This document shows positions 46,067 to 54,805 of a stretch of DNA of 57,275 nucleotides, one piece after another. The stretch comes from an uncultured Prevotellaceae bacterium (GTDB taxonomy: Bacteria; Bacteroidota; Bacteroidia; Bacteroidales; Bacteroidaceae): positions 1 through 57,275 of the forward strand of contig CACWWZ010000020.1 of the NCBI GenBank assembly GCA_902764705.1, written 5' to 3'. The notes under the pieces were generated by a model. The model was not told the DNA's origin, did no database searches, and was given only the letters and a program-made list of their open reading frames with translations. Within the stretch, counting starts at the first letter, position 1. Every line of letters starts with the position of its first letter. Both the position numbers and the translations under genes were made by a program.

Positions 46067-47007
46067 TATGCCTTATTGAATTTCTCCTTGGGCTGTTTGC
46101 AACGGGGACAGCGCCAGTCGTTGGGCAGGTCTTCGAAGGCCACGCCGTCGTGCTCAGCCGGGTCATAGACGTAGCCACAGACGGAGCAGACGTATTTTCC
46201 GGAGGCTTCTTTCTTTTCGAAAACAACTTCGGGCCAGATGGTGGGAACTGGATTGTCAAGGTCTATCACGCGTTTGGCCTCCAGGTTTTCGAAGCCCTGC
46301 GGGGTGTGGGTGCCCATATAGACGGTAGGGTTGTTACGGACGAATTCTCGCACTCGGTCCAGCGTCTCACGGGCTGCGGGCAGATCGTCATAGAGCATCG
46401 ACAGTTTGTTCTCATACAAGGCCTCGTCCACGTAGGTGATGTCGGCCTCGAACATATAGTAGAGTCCATCGCTCTCGGCAATCACGAGGCTGTTGCCGTT
46501 GGTATGTCCCTTTGCCTTGATGAACCACACGCCGTCACAAATCTTTTGTGTCTCGGGGAAGTTATGATAGGGGCCGTCTGTGTAGGTTACGGGTACCACA
46601 TTTGTGAGTCCCTTCAGCTCCTCAGCCTGCGTCTCGTCAGCTCCTACATAAATCTTTGCATTGGGGAACGAGCGCAGTTCGCCCGAATGGTCAGCGTGGC
46701 GGTGAGTCAGCAGAATCTTTGTCACCTGCTCGGGCTTGTAGCCAAGGGCAGCGAATGCATCCATGTATGTGCAGATGTCCTTTCCGGTGAAGACTTTTGA
46801 ATTCTCGTCGGGTGCTTCTTCCGGTGTACCTGCAGGGATGCCTGTATCTACCAATATTACTTCCGAGCCGGTGTCGATGAGGTAGTTCTGCAGACTACCA
46901 CGATAGCGGATGTTCTTGTCATATTTGTCCGGGCCTTCTTCACCACCGAATACGAAGGACTGAGTATAGAATCCGTCACGTCTGAATTTTACGGCTTTTA
47001 TTTCCAT
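46066..47007 (-). CDS. MBL-fold hydrolase fused to rubredoxin
   Basis: The 313-residue protein has two parts. An MBL domain carries [11 protein letters not shown] (zinc or di-iron ligands, 102-107), [10 protein letters not shown] and [12 protein letters not shown]-terminal rubredoxin (270-313) carries CSVCG (Cys274, Cys277) and CPRCK (Cys300, Cys303). A di-iron MBL with its own rubredoxin electron donor recalls rubredoxin:oxygen oxidoreductases, although no flavodoxin domain is present. A role in O2 or NO detoxification is inferred. The separate rubredoxin gene upstream supports an electron-transfer job. Confidence 0.85.
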   Translation of the reverse strand: MEIKAVKFRRDGFYTQSFVFGGEEGPDKYDKNIRYRGSLQNYLIDTGSEVILVDTGIPAGTPEEAPDENSKVFTGKDICTYMDAFAALGYKPEQVTKILLTHRHADHSGELRSFPNAKIYVGADETQAEELKGLTNVVPVTYTDGPYHNFPETQKICDGVWFIKAKGHTNGNSLVIAESDGLYYMFEADITYVDEALYENKLSMLYDDLPAARETLDRVREFVRNNPTVYMGTHTPQGFENLEAKRVIDLDNPVPTIWPEVVFEKKEASGKYVCSVCGYVYDPAEHDGVAFEDLPNDWRCPRCKQPKEKFNKA

Positions 47008-47029
47008 TTTGTTGTCAATATTGATTTGA

Positions 47030-47191
47030 TTATTCTTCTACGGGTACGAATTTTTCCTTCTTGCGCTTACAACGGGGACAACGCCACGTATCGGGGAGGT
47101 CTTCAAACTGGGTTCCAGGAGGTATTCCCTGCTTGGGGTCACCCTTCTCTGGGTCGTAAGTATACTTACAGGGGCATTTCATCTTTGCCAT
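47030..47191 (-). CDS. Rubredoxin with CxC first knuckle
   Basis: The ATG at 47191 gives 53 residues: [30 protein letters not shown] and [11 protein letters not shown]. The second knuckle is a normal CPxC. In the first the usual CxxCG is CPCK, with only one residue between the cysteines. Fe coordination may still occur but would be altered. It lies 22 bp upstream of the MBL-rubredoxin fusion and is probably cotranscribed as its electron donor. Confidence 0.85.
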   Translation of the reverse strand: MAKMKCPCKYTYDPEKGDPKQGIPPGTQFEDLPDTWRCPRCKRKKEKFVPVEE

Positions 47192-47412
47192 AATCGTAAA
47201 TGTTTTAGGTGATTTGAAAATGAAGGGACGGCTTTGCGTGGTGTCTGAATCCGTAGAACAGTCACTCCGGCAACACCGTCCCGTGAAGAAAAAATTTATT
47301 TGCAACGTTCGTTGCGAATACAGGCTGCGTCATGGCATAGCTCAAGCAAGCTTGGCTCTGCTCATCTGACTTGCACTGTACTTGCGTCGACGATGATGCC
47401 GCGAGAAACAAC
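47192..47412. other. Intergenic region with two repeat elements
   Basis: A GGGACGG...CCGTCCC inverted repeat (47225-47231 and 47276-47282) of the REP-like type lies in the rubredoxin leader. A variable palindrome (47324-47368) lies behind the ferritin gene. No gene is seen. Confidence 0.55.
47324..47368 (-). repeat. Variable palindromic repeat downstream of the ferritin-like gene
   Basis: Minus strand GATGAGCAGAGCC, AAGCTTGCTTGAGCTATG, CCATGACGCAGC. It shares a core of about 20 bp with the copy inside the acetyltransferase gene (11065-11112). Confidence 0.7.
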
Positions 47413-47868
47413 TTATAGCTGCAGCAACAGCCAGTTCTGAGTACCAATCTTCTCAATGAGTTCCACTGCACCCTGGCTCCAGAAGAGGTCTTCCTCCTCG
47501 TCCTTCAGGTAGTCCTTCAGAAGGTCATAGGTGAGGGGATCGTCCTTCACACCCTCCATGCACTTCATCAGCAACTCAACGCCTGGCTCCTGAATGGCGA
47601 GGTCAGCCTTGACATACTCGACGGGGTCGCAGATAAGGTCGCGGCTCTTCATGCCTTCGAACTTAACGTCTCCACCCAGGTCGAGGATGCGCTCTGTAAA
47701 CTTCTCTACCCAGCCCATTTCCTCATTGAAGTGGTCGATGTACTTCTGTCCGAGCTTGGTGAAGCCCTGCGACTTGAAAATCATACCCTGCTGCTTGTGT
47801 ACGATGGCACCTTCTGCCAGATGAGTTACGAAAAACTGTAATGACTCAATTGATTTCTGCTTGTCCAT
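47413..47868 (-). CDS. Ferritin-like di-iron protein (Dps/bacterioferritin-like)
   Basis: The 151-residue four-helix protein: ESLQFFVTHLAEGAIVHKQQ, FNEEMGWVEKFTERILDLGG, LIQ-type third helix IQEPGVELLMKCMEGVKDDP and DYLKDEEEDLFWSQGAVELI. Glu and His residues at ferroxidase-like spacing fit the ferritin-like superfamily; the precise subgroup is uncertain. It would bind iron in the cytosol and limit peroxide damage. It has a consensus promoter and AraC-type direct repeats upstream, shared with the divergent AraC gene. Confidence 0.78.
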   Translation of the reverse strand: MDKQKSIESLQFFVTHLAEGAIVHKQQGMIFKSQGFTKLGQKYIDHFNEEMGWVEKFTERILDLGGDVKFEGMKSRDLICDPVEYVKADLAIQEPGVELLMKCMEGVKDDPLTYDLLKDYLKDEEEDLFWSQGAVELIEKIGTQNWLLLQL

Positions 47869-47911
47869 AATGCGTTTTAGTTGTTATACGATAATTTTAT
47901 ATTTCACACTG

Positions 47912-48004
47912 CAAAGTTACGATAAAAATCCTATCAATCCAAATCTGAAACAATACAAAAGTTGTCTGAAACGATACAACTTTGAAATAATATTCGTATC
48001 TTTG
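47912..48004. promoter_or_regulatory. Divergent promoters with tandem 21-bp AraC-type sites
   Basis: Ferritin promoter (minus): TTTG (47940-47943), 20 bp, TAACTTTG (47912-47919). Immediately upstream are two direct repeats, TCTGAAACAATACAA (from 47944) and TCTGAAACGATACAA (from 47965), 21 bp apart: the classic spacing for an AraC dimer. The plus -7 box TATCTTTG (47997-48004) serves the AraC gene. Confidence 0.8.
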
Positions 48005-48012
48005 TCCCCGAT

Positions 48013-48891
48013 ATGTACACGTTGAATAAATATTTACCAATATTTATAGGCGATGACTTGCCCGAAAAAGGCTGGGATGACGGGATGTACTGCTTTGAAA
48101 CAGATGCGGTGAAAATCCTTCGTAGCAACCTGCAGCGCGGATTCGTGTCCAGCTTCGCCTTTGTGGTAGTTGACAAAGGCTGGATGACGATTTACTACAA
48201 TGGCCGTGAATTGACGTTTCACCCCAACGACCTGTACACCTATTCGCCGGGCCTCCCCGTCGACGTCATCGCCACTTCCGACGACTTTCACGGCTACTGC
48301 CTGATGGCCGACGAGCATGTCACCATCGAGGCACCATCCGTCCACGACCTCGTACATCTGGCCTACCTGCCCATTGTGCAGCTACATGAACCTAAACAGA
48401 CACTGGCCCCCGATGCCGCACAGCATCTGATAGCAAAAATGCAGGAAATAATCAGCTATATTCATTCAGACCACATCTACAAAGGTGAAGTGTTACGTAT
48501 GCTCTATTCCATATTCCTGCTTGACCTGCAAAATGCCCAGCAGCGTGCCATCGTAGACCGCCAGACACCCCAGCGCGTGGAGGAAATTTTTATTGACTTC
48601 ATCCGTCTGCTGCCCAGTCACTTTGCAGAACACCACGACATTGCCTTCTATGCTGACCGGCTCCATATATCTTCCGTCTATCTCTCCCGTGTGGTCCGTC
48701 AGGTCACTGGCCGCACCGTTGTTGACTACATCAACCAGATGCTACTGATGGAGGCCTCTTTCCTGTTGCAAACCTCCCAACTGAGCATCACTCAGATTGC
48801 CGACCACCTCCACTTTGCTGATACCCCCTCCTTCAGCAAGTTCTTCTCGCGCCTGAAGGGCATGAGTCCGAAGGAATATCGAAAGGGGTGA
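48013..48891 (+). CDS. AraC-family regulator of the ferritin/rubredoxin region
   Basis: The 292-residue protein has an N-terminal cupin-like sensing domain (WMTIYYNGRELTFHPNDLYT, GYCLMADEHVTIEAP) and a C-terminal double helix-turn-helix (HHDIAFYADRLHISSVYLSR, TGRTVVDYINQMLLMEASFL, LSITQIADHLHFADTPSFSK, MSPKEYRKG). The ATG is only 8 bp after the -7 box, giving a near-leaderless mRNA. The direct repeats in the shared upstream region are its likely operators. The inducer is unknown. Confidence 0.88.
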   Translation: MYTLNKYLPIFIGDDLPEKGWDDGMYCFETDAVKILRSNLQRGFVSSFAFVVVDKGWMTIYYNGRELTFHPNDLYTYSPGLPVDVIATSDDFHGYCLMADEHVTIEAPSVHDLVHLAYLPIVQLHEPKQTLAPDAAQHLIAKMQEIISYIHSDHIYKGEVLRMLYSIFLLDLQNAQQRAIVDRQTPQRVEEIFIDFIRLLPSHFAEHHDIAFYADRLHISSVYLSRVVRQVTGRTVVDYINQMLLMEASFLLQTSQLSITQIADHLHFADTPSFSKFFSRLKGMSPKEYRKG

Positions 48892-48921
48892 ATGATGAAC
48901 TCTTCGAATTGTATCTGAGGG

Positions 48922-49107
48922 TTATTGATATTTTTTAAACTGATACTTCTCACGTAGTGCCTGCTGCTCTTCAGCAGGGAGAGATGTGAAGTAGGCTTTC
49001 CAACCTGGGCAGAAGTTGATGTGCCAGCGCCAGAAACGGCCCATAAGAGAGTTCGGCTTCTTGTCGTAATTAGCCCTTAGCTTGCAATTTTCACATTGAT
49101 GTGCCAT
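48922..49107 (-). CDS. Small Cys-containing protein, 61 aa
   Basis: MAHQCENCKLRANYDKKPNS, then RFWRWHINFCPGWKAYFTSL and a charged end. A CxxC plus one further Cys could hold a metal. Similar short proteins occur beside MarR genes in Bacteroidales. It begins 3 bp after the MarR stop, so it is probably in the same operon. Confidence 0.65.
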   Translation of the reverse strand: MAHQCENCKLRANYDKKPNSLMGRFWRWHINFCPGWKAYFTSLPAEEQQALREKYQFKKYQ

Positions 49108-49110
49108 AAT

Positions 49111-49551
49111 TTATTTCTTTAAAGTATTAATAATAGAATCTAATTCCTGTGCCAGATGCTCGTAGTCCTCGAGCTCCATTGGACAGGCTGACAGTTGTTC
49201 GCCCATGCCTTTTGGAATCGAGTTGTACGCCTGTTCCTCCATCGCCTTTCCTTTCTCAGTCAGACTGACAATCTGCTGGCGTTTGTCTTGCTCGCCTTTT
49301 TTGCGAGTGACGATGCCAAGTTTTTCCATGCGCTGGAGTAGGGGAGTGACGGTGTTCGTCTCCAACAACAGGCGATGGGCAATGTCATTAACAGGCTGAT
49401 TGTCCTTTTCCCAGAGCACCATCAGCACGAGGTACTGCGGATAGGTGATGCCCAGTGCCGTCAGCATCGGGGTGTACGCCTGCGTCACCAATCGTGCAGC
49501 CGTATAAAGGCGGAAGCAAATCTGGTTGTCGAGTTGTAATTCTGCGTGCAT
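49111..49551 (-). CDS. MarR-family regulator, OhrR-like
   Basis: The 146-residue protein has an OhrR-type N-terminus (AELQLDNQICFRLYTAARLV, with reactive Cys near residue 12) and the winged helix (GITYPQYLVLMVLWEKDNQP, LLLETNTVTPLLQRMEKLGI, RKKGEQDKRQQIVSLTEKGK). OhrR proteins sense organic peroxides through that Cys and repress peroxidase genes. The glutathione peroxidase gene directly upstream on the same strand is the likely target. The start is followed upstream by heptanucleotide repeats, which form the leader. Confidence 0.88.
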   Translation of the reverse strand: MHAELQLDNQICFRLYTAARLVTQAYTPMLTALGITYPQYLVLMVLWEKDNQPVNDIAHRLLLETNTVTPLLQRMEKLGIVTRKKGEQDKRQQIVSLTEKGKAMEEQAYNSIPKGMGEQLSACPMELEDYEHLAQELDSIINTLKK

Positions 49552-49553
49552 AA

Positions 49554-49588
49554 CTCTCAACTTTCAATTTTCAACTTTCAACTCTTAA
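49554..49588 (-). repeat. Heptanucleotide repeats between MarR and peroxidase genes
   Basis: Five units: CTCTCAA, CTTTCAA, TTTTCAA, CTTTCAA, CTCTTAA (plus strand). They fill the whole gap between the peroxidase stop and the MarR start, leaving no room for a typical ribosome site. Confidence 0.75.
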
Positions 49589-50134
49589 CTAAGCCAGCAT
49601 GGCTTCCACGTCCTTTTCAAAATCCTTGGGCTCTGTCGTGGGCGCATAGCGCTTGATGGTCTCACCATCCTTCGAGATCAGGAACTTGGTGAAGTTCCAC
49701 TTAATGTCGCTGTCTTTCTCCACACTCTTGCTGATAGCCTTGAAGAGCGTCTTTGCTGCTTTTGCCTTTAGACCGTTATATTCCTCGGTGGGAGCCTGTG
49801 TCTTCAGATACTCGAAGATGGGTTCTGCGGCAGGGCCATTCACGTCAGTCTTTTTCATAATTTGGAACGTCACGCCGTAGTTCAGCTGGCAGAACTCTTC
49901 AATCTGTCCGTCAGAGCCTGGGTCCTGCTCCTTGAACTGATTGCAGGGGAAGCCGATGATGACCAGTCCCTTGTCCTTATACTTCTGGTTCATTTCCTCC
50001 AGTCCTGCAAACTGAGGCGTGAAACCACACTTGCTGGCTGTGTTCACAATCAGCAATACCTTACCTTCAAACTGCTTGAAGTCTATCTCCTTACCTTTGC
50101 TCGTCAGAGCCTTGAAATCATAAATCTTTGCCAT
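49589..50134 (-). CDS. Glutathione peroxidase family protein
   Basis: The 181-residue protein has peroxidatic Cys in NTASKCGFTPQF, FPCNQFKEQDP (Gln) and DIKWNFTKFLI (Trp), the full catalytic set of a Cys-type GPx, which usually uses thioredoxin. It reduces organic and hydrogen peroxides in the cytosol. It has its own promoter (50164-50194) and is followed by OhrR-like MarR. Confidence 0.92.
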   Translation of the reverse strand: MAKIYDFKALTSKGKEIDFKQFEGKVLLIVNTASKCGFTPQFAGLEEMNQKYKDKGLVIIGFPCNQFKEQDPGSDGQIEEFCQLNYGVTFQIMKKTDVNGPAAEPIFEYLKTQAPTEEYNGLKAKAAKTLFKAISKSVEKDSDIKWNFTKFLISKDGETIKRYAPTTEPKDFEKDVEAMLA

Positions 50135-50163
50135 ATCTTCATTCGTTTATATCGTTCACGATG

Positions 50164-50194
50164 CAAAGGTAAGAATAATATTTTATATCGCAAG
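50164..50194 (-). promoter_or_regulatory. Promoter of the glutathione peroxidase gene
   Basis: Minus strand CTTG (50191-50194), 19 bp, TACCTTTG (50164-50171). Confidence 0.75.
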
Positions 50195-50261
50195 CGATTT
50201 ATTGAAATCTTTAAGCTTGTTTAACAATAGGTCGTGTGCGATATTATTCCCGTTAACGACG

Positions 50262-51632
50262 TTACTGCCCTGTGGCCTGACGATATTCCAGGAGTTTGTT
50301 CTGGTAGTCGGCGAAGGCATCGGTACGACGGTCGAGCGACTGCTGGTAGAGCAGTTGGGCTTCGAGCAGGTCGCTCATCTTCGAGGTGCCCGCCTTGTAG
50401 TAGTCACGGTTCAGGCGGAGATTTTCTTCGGCCTGCTCGATGCCACGCTGGGCCAATAGTAATTGCTGGTAGGACTCCTGTACGCCGTTCCAAGCGTTCT
50501 GCATGCGGATCTTCAGGAGTTCTGAATTGTCTGCCAACTGTTCTTCGGCTTGTTGCTGGGCTATCTTCTTGCGTTTGATGGCGTGCGAACCGCCCCACCA
50601 GTCACTAATTGGGACGCTGACGGTGGCGAACACCATTCCGAAGGTACGGTCATTATCGAGCAGGTTGTGGTAGTTATAGCCAGCACCTACACCTACCATG
50701 GGGAGGTTCTTACCAATCTCCATCTTGCGCTGCAACTTGGTAGCTTCGACTTGTTTGTTTAGCAACTGATATTCGGCAGTCTGCAAAAGGGCCTGCTGGC
50801 GGTCTTGTTCTTCGACAAGCGAAGCGGCAGAGCCGAGCGGTTGAGGGATTGATGCGACGGCAAAACCGTCGCACACACTAACGGCAAAGTTGTCGTTGCT
50901 GAGGCCGCAGTATTGGGCGAGGAGTAAGCGTACGATGCTGATACCGTTCTGCACCTTCAGTTTCTGGCTCTCCACCTCGTTCTGGCGCAGTTGTACTTGC
51001 AACAGGTCGTTACGCATGGCGACACCAGCACGCACGGCCACATCCACATCCTTATAAATATCGGCTAACAGGGCCTGAACGGCCTCGATGGTCTTCATCT
51101 TCTCTTGCAGGGAGACGAGCTGCCAGTAGTATTGCTCGGTCTGCTTCTCGACCTCGTTTTCAGAGAGTTGCAGTTGCAAGCGGCTCACATCCTCGCCCAC
51201 CTTGGCCAGTTTGTTGCCGTTGATAATCTGTCCACCAGCGAAGACGGGCTGCACGGCGTTGATGCCAGCGATGGTGCCATTCTTCATCATCGACACACTA
51301 ATGGGGTTTCCAAGGGCAGCAAGGGCCTCGGCTGGTAGTGTCTGGGCAAGGGCCATGCCTAATTCGGGCGTTATCTGCTCAGAGAGGTTCAGCTCTGTCT
51401 GAGCCATGCCCTTGTTGGCATTAAACCACATACCAGTACCGCTTATGTTGGGAAAAAACTTGGTGAAGGCTTCCTTGCGCTGCTGTCGGGCGGCATCCAC
51501 GGTGTGCTTGGCGTGGCGAATGGCAATGTTGTTCTGCAGGGCAGAATCCTTTAACTGCTGTAATGTATATGTTTGAGCTGCGATAGAATGGCAGCATAAA
51601 AGACAAACAATAATAGATAATATCTGTTTCAT
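50262..51632 (-). CDS. TolC-family outer-membrane efflux protein
   Basis: 456 residues from the ATG at 51632 with a signal peptide (MKQILSIIVCLLCCHSIAA-QT). Two TolC repeats are visible (YTLQQLKDSALQNNIAIRHA; later NSELLKIRMQNAWNGVQESY and RGIEQAEENLRLNRDYYKAG) with long coiled coils. It forms the outer-membrane channel for the RND pump upstream. In-frame codons before 51632 come from heptanucleotide repeats and are unlikely to be translated. Confidence 0.92.
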   Translation of the reverse strand: MKQILSIIVCLLCCHSIAAQTYTLQQLKDSALQNNIAIRHAKHTVDAARQQRKEAFTKFFPNISGTGMWFNANKGMAQTELNLSEQITPELGMALAQTLPAEALAALGNPISVSMMKNGTIAGINAVQPVFAGGQIINGNKLAKVGEDVSRLQLQLSENEVEKQTEQYYWQLVSLQEKMKTIEAVQALLADIYKDVDVAVRAGVAMRNDLLQVQLRQNEVESQKLKVQNGISIVRLLLAQYCGLSNDNFAVSVCDGFAVASIPQPLGSAASLVEEQDRQQALLQTAEYQLLNKQVEATKLQRKMEIGKNLPMVGVGAGYNYHNLLDNDRTFGMVFATVSVPISDWWGGSHAIKRKKIAQQQAEEQLADNSELLKIRMQNAWNGVQESYQQLLLAQRGIEQAEENLRLNRDYYKAGTSKMSDLLEAQLLYQQSLDRRTDAFADYQNKLLEYRQATGQ

Positions 51633-51645
51633 TGCGGTAGCAAAT

Positions 51646-51673
51646 TTTTCACTTTTCACTATTCACTTTTCAC
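51646..51673 (-). repeat. Heptanucleotide repeats at the RND/TolC junction
   Basis: Four units TTTTCAC, TTTTCAC, TATTCAC, TTTTCAC (plus strand). The RND stop codon (51670-51672) lies inside the last unit. Confidence 0.75.
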
Positions 51674-54600
51674 TTAGTCGATACCTTCCAATATATTACA
51701 GGTAGCATGGTGACTACCAGGATGAGGGCACCGATACCACCAGCGAAGATGGTAACACCCACAGGCATCCAGAACGAACTCTGAGCGATAATCATCGGCA
51801 CCACACCAACGGCAGTAGTTGCCGTAGTCAGGAAGATAGGCACCATACGACGTTTGCCGGCTTCGTAGGCAGCTTGCTTCACTGCCTTGTTATAGGCATC
51901 GCGGCCAACGGTCCAATCACCATGTTCCGCTACATATTTTTTGATCAGGTCGATGGCATGCTCGAAGATGAGAATCTCGTTACGCATAATCATTCCCATC
52001 AGCGTGATAAGACCAAAGATAGAGGTCAGGCCTAGAGCACGGTCCATCAGTCCTAAACCGATAAGTGCACCAGGCGTCATCAGGCCCAGAGCTACCATGC
52101 AGACAAATGTAATACCATACTTCTTGAAATTGAAGAGTAGGAAGAAAAACACGATAATCAAGGCGATGGAAATACCGCCAAATATCTGAGGCAGTGCTTC
52201 GTCGCCATATTCGATTTCGCCTCCTACCTCGCTGCGTACACCTTGTGGAACTTGTATCTCCTCCTGCATGATTCGGGCTATCTCTTTTTCTACAGGGCCA
52301 GTATATACACCCTGAGCAAACTGGGCTGTCACGGTGATGCAACGCTCGCCGCCACGATGCAAGATACGACTCTCGCTCCATTTGGGCTTTACTTTAGCTA
52401 TCTGGCGAAGCGGAACGGTGCTGTTAGTGCTATTGAATCCACCCGAAAGCATCGTTATTGGCGACGAGATACCCAAGTTCTCAACATCAGAGAAGGTCAT
52501 GTCAGTATCATCTTTCACCACGATAGGCAGTTCATAGTTTCCCTCCCATATCTGACCTACGCGCAGGTCACTCGATGTGGCACTCAGGGCCAACTGGGCG
52601 GTGGTACGGGTGATGCCAAGTTGTGCCGATGTGACGGGATCAAGTTCCACATTGATAATCGGATAGGGTTGCAGGTAGTCGGTATGTACCCATTCCACTT
52701 CAGGCATCTGGCGCATACGTTCCATCAATTGTTCGGCTACCACATGCAGCGAATCGAGATTATCGCCATAAAAGCGGTATTCCAGTTCGTTGACCTCCAA
52801 GAAATCCAGTCGTTTGAATTTCACGTAGGCATTGGGGAACGCCTCGCTCAATTGGGGTTGATACTCTGCCAACAAATCTACAGTTGCCTTATCACTCTTG
52901 GTATTGACGATAAACTGGGCATAGTTGTTGCCTGCTATCTGGGGCGCGTATGCATCCATGAAACGAGGTGATGAACAGCCTATGAAACCGGTAATGCCAG
53001 TGATACGCTTATCTTTCTCCAAGGCATGCTGTACGGAATCTGCTATCTGTTCCGTCTCAGCCAATCCTTTTCCATCTGGCAGGAATATCTCCACTGCAAA
53101 CTGGGCGCGATCGGCGTAAGGGAAGAGTCGTATCTTCAGCGTAGGAAGAATGAGTGTCGATAGCAAAATGATTCCTATGCCGCCGCCGATGGTAAACCAG
53201 GGGTGCTGGAAAGTCCACGCTAACACGCGATTATAGGTGTTTTGTACCCAGTTCGTAATGATATTACCTCCTGTACTCACCTTATCAGGCTTGATGATGT
53301 GTACTTCCAGGAATGGTATTACCGTTACAGCCAGTATGAGCGACACCATGAGGTTGATGGTAATAGTGATGGGGAAGTCTTCTAAACAGTCGTGGAACAC
53401 ACCCTTCATCGTGAGAAGAAAGGGGAAGAAAATGACACAGATACAGATGGTGGCCAACATCATCGGCATGAAATACTGTTTGGCCGACTCGATGGCAGCT
53501 ATCTTCGGCTCATAACCCTTGCCGAGGTATTCCAAATAGCCATCAATGACCACAATCGAGTTATCCACAATCATTCCCAGTACCACAATGAGTGCCGCCA
53601 GCGTCACGATGTTCAGTTCGATGCCTATCATATACATAATGGATACCGATACGAAAGTGCTCAACGGAATAGTGATGGCAGCCACGATAGCCGAGCGCAA
53701 GGGAAAGAGCACCATCATTACCAGGATAATGATGGCCATAGAGATAAGCAGGTCGCGCAAGAACGATGTAATGCTCAACGACACCACCTTCGGTTTGTCG
53801 GCGATACGGGTCACGTTCACATCATCGGGCAGTTCGTTGGCACGGAACTCATTGAGCACACGGTCCACTTCCTTGCCATATTGTATCACATTGTTGCCTG
53901 GCGTCATCTCCAGCGACAGCAACATACAGGGATGACCGTTCTGTTCGATGCGACTTGCCATCGGTTCATACTCACGCACCACACGAGCAATGTCCCTCAC
54001 ACGTACCACCTTCCCACTAACGGGATCGGAGAAGATAATCTGATTGGCAATCTCCTCTTCGCTGTCCTCCATCGCTTCGATATGTATGGGTATCTGCTGG
54101 TCATCATCACTGATGCTGCCACTCATAGTCGTGATACCCTGGGCTTGCAGACGAGTGAAGAGCAGCTGCTGACCGATGCCGTAGGCCTGCAGGCGCTGAC
54201 GGTCTATGTAGAGTGATATCTGCTCATTCTGTTCGCCGAAGAGTTTGACGTTGGCCACCGACGGAATCCGGCGCAGACGATCGCTCAGATCGTCGCTGTA
54301 CTGTTTCAACTCGCGATAACTACGCTGGTCGCTCTCGATAGCAATCAGCAGGGCCGAGGTGTTGCCGAAGTCGTCGTTGACCACGAGGGCAAGCACACCG
54401 CTGGGCAACTGCATCTTGAAGGTGTTCAAACCATGCTTGATCTTACTCCACACCTCATCCTTATTATTCACCTCATCATTCAGACGTACCATCACAATAC
54501 ACATGCCGTTCTGCGATGTGGTGGTTGTCTTGACGCGATTTACCTCACCATAGGTAAACAGATAGCGTTCTAATGGGCGAGCCACCTGTTGTTCCACCTC

Positions 54601-54780
54601 CTCGCTGGTAGCGCCAGGATAAACGGCTACCACCACACCCTGTCGGATGGTGGCATGTGGGAATTCATCCTTAGGCATCACGTACATGCCGTAGATACCC
54701 AACACAAGCAGGATAACTACAATGAGCAGCGATATCGAGTAGTGTTCCAATGGCCATTTCAGCCAGTCCATATTCTTCAT
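51670..54780 (-). CDS. RND family efflux transporter, permease subunit
   Basis: The 1036-residue protein has the two-fold RND architecture: helix 1 near the N-terminus (SLLIVVILLVLGIYGMYVMP), large periplasmic loops, and the helix 4 proton relay VTLAALIVVLGMIVDNSIVV (Asp pair). It ends with helices GSFWMPVGVTIFAGGIGALI. It belongs with AcrB-like/CusA-like pumps of broad or metal substrate; the N-terminal PKDEFPHATIRQGVV is typical of a Bacteroidota subgroup. It works with the adaptor (54806) and TolC (50262). Confidence 0.93.
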   Translation of the reverse strand: MKNMDWLKWPLEHYSISLLIVVILLVLGIYGMYVMPKDEFPHATIRQGVVVAVYPGATSEEVEQQVARPLERYLFTYGEVNRVKTTTTSQNGMCIVMVRLNDEVNNKDEVWSKIKHGLNTFKMQLPSGVLALVVNDDFGNTSALLIAIESDQRSYRELKQYSDDLSDRLRRIPSVANVKLFGEQNEQISLYIDRQRLQAYGIGQQLLFTRLQAQGITTMSGSISDDDQQIPIHIEAMEDSEEEIANQIIFSDPVSGKVVRVRDIARVVREYEPMASRIEQNGHPCMLLSLEMTPGNNVIQYGKEVDRVLNEFRANELPDDVNVTRIADKPKVVSLSITSFLRDLLISMAIIILVMMVLFPLRSAIVAAITIPLSTFVSVSIMYMIGIELNIVTLAALIVVLGMIVDNSIVVIDGYLEYLGKGYEPKIAAIESAKQYFMPMMLATICICVIFFPFLLTMKGVFHDCLEDFPITITINLMVSLILAVTVIPFLEVHIIKPDKVSTGGNIITNWVQNTYNRVLAWTFQHPWFTIGGGIGIILLSTLILPTLKIRLFPYADRAQFAVEIFLPDGKGLAETEQIADSVQHALEKDKRITGITGFIGCSSPRFMDAYAPQIAGNNYAQFIVNTKSDKATVDLLAEYQPQLSEAFPNAYVKFKRLDFLEVNELEYRFYGDNLDSLHVVAEQLMERMRQMPEVEWVHTDYLQPYPIINVELDPVTSAQLGITRTTAQLALSATSSDLRVGQIWEGNYELPIVVKDDTDMTFSDVENLGISSPITMLSGGFNSTNSTVPLRQIAKVKPKWSESRILHRGGERCITVTAQFAQGVYTGPVEKEIARIMQEEIQVPQGVRSEVGGEIEYGDEALPQIFGGISIALIIVFFFLLFNFKKYGITFVCMVALGLMTPGALIGLGLMDRALGLTSIFGLITLMGMIMRNEILIFEHAIDLIKKYVAEHGDWTVGRDAYNKAVKQAAYEAGKRRMVPIFLTTATTAVGVVPMIIAQSSFWMPVGVTIFAGGIGALILVVTMLPVIYWKVSTK

Positions 54781-54805
54781 ATAACCACTAACCTTTTACC
54801 ATGAA

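Noticed and set aside
53392-54216. 274-codon frame on the plus strand opposite the RND permease
   Set aside because: His/Gln/Arg-rich composition typical of an antisense shadow; the RND gene is intact.
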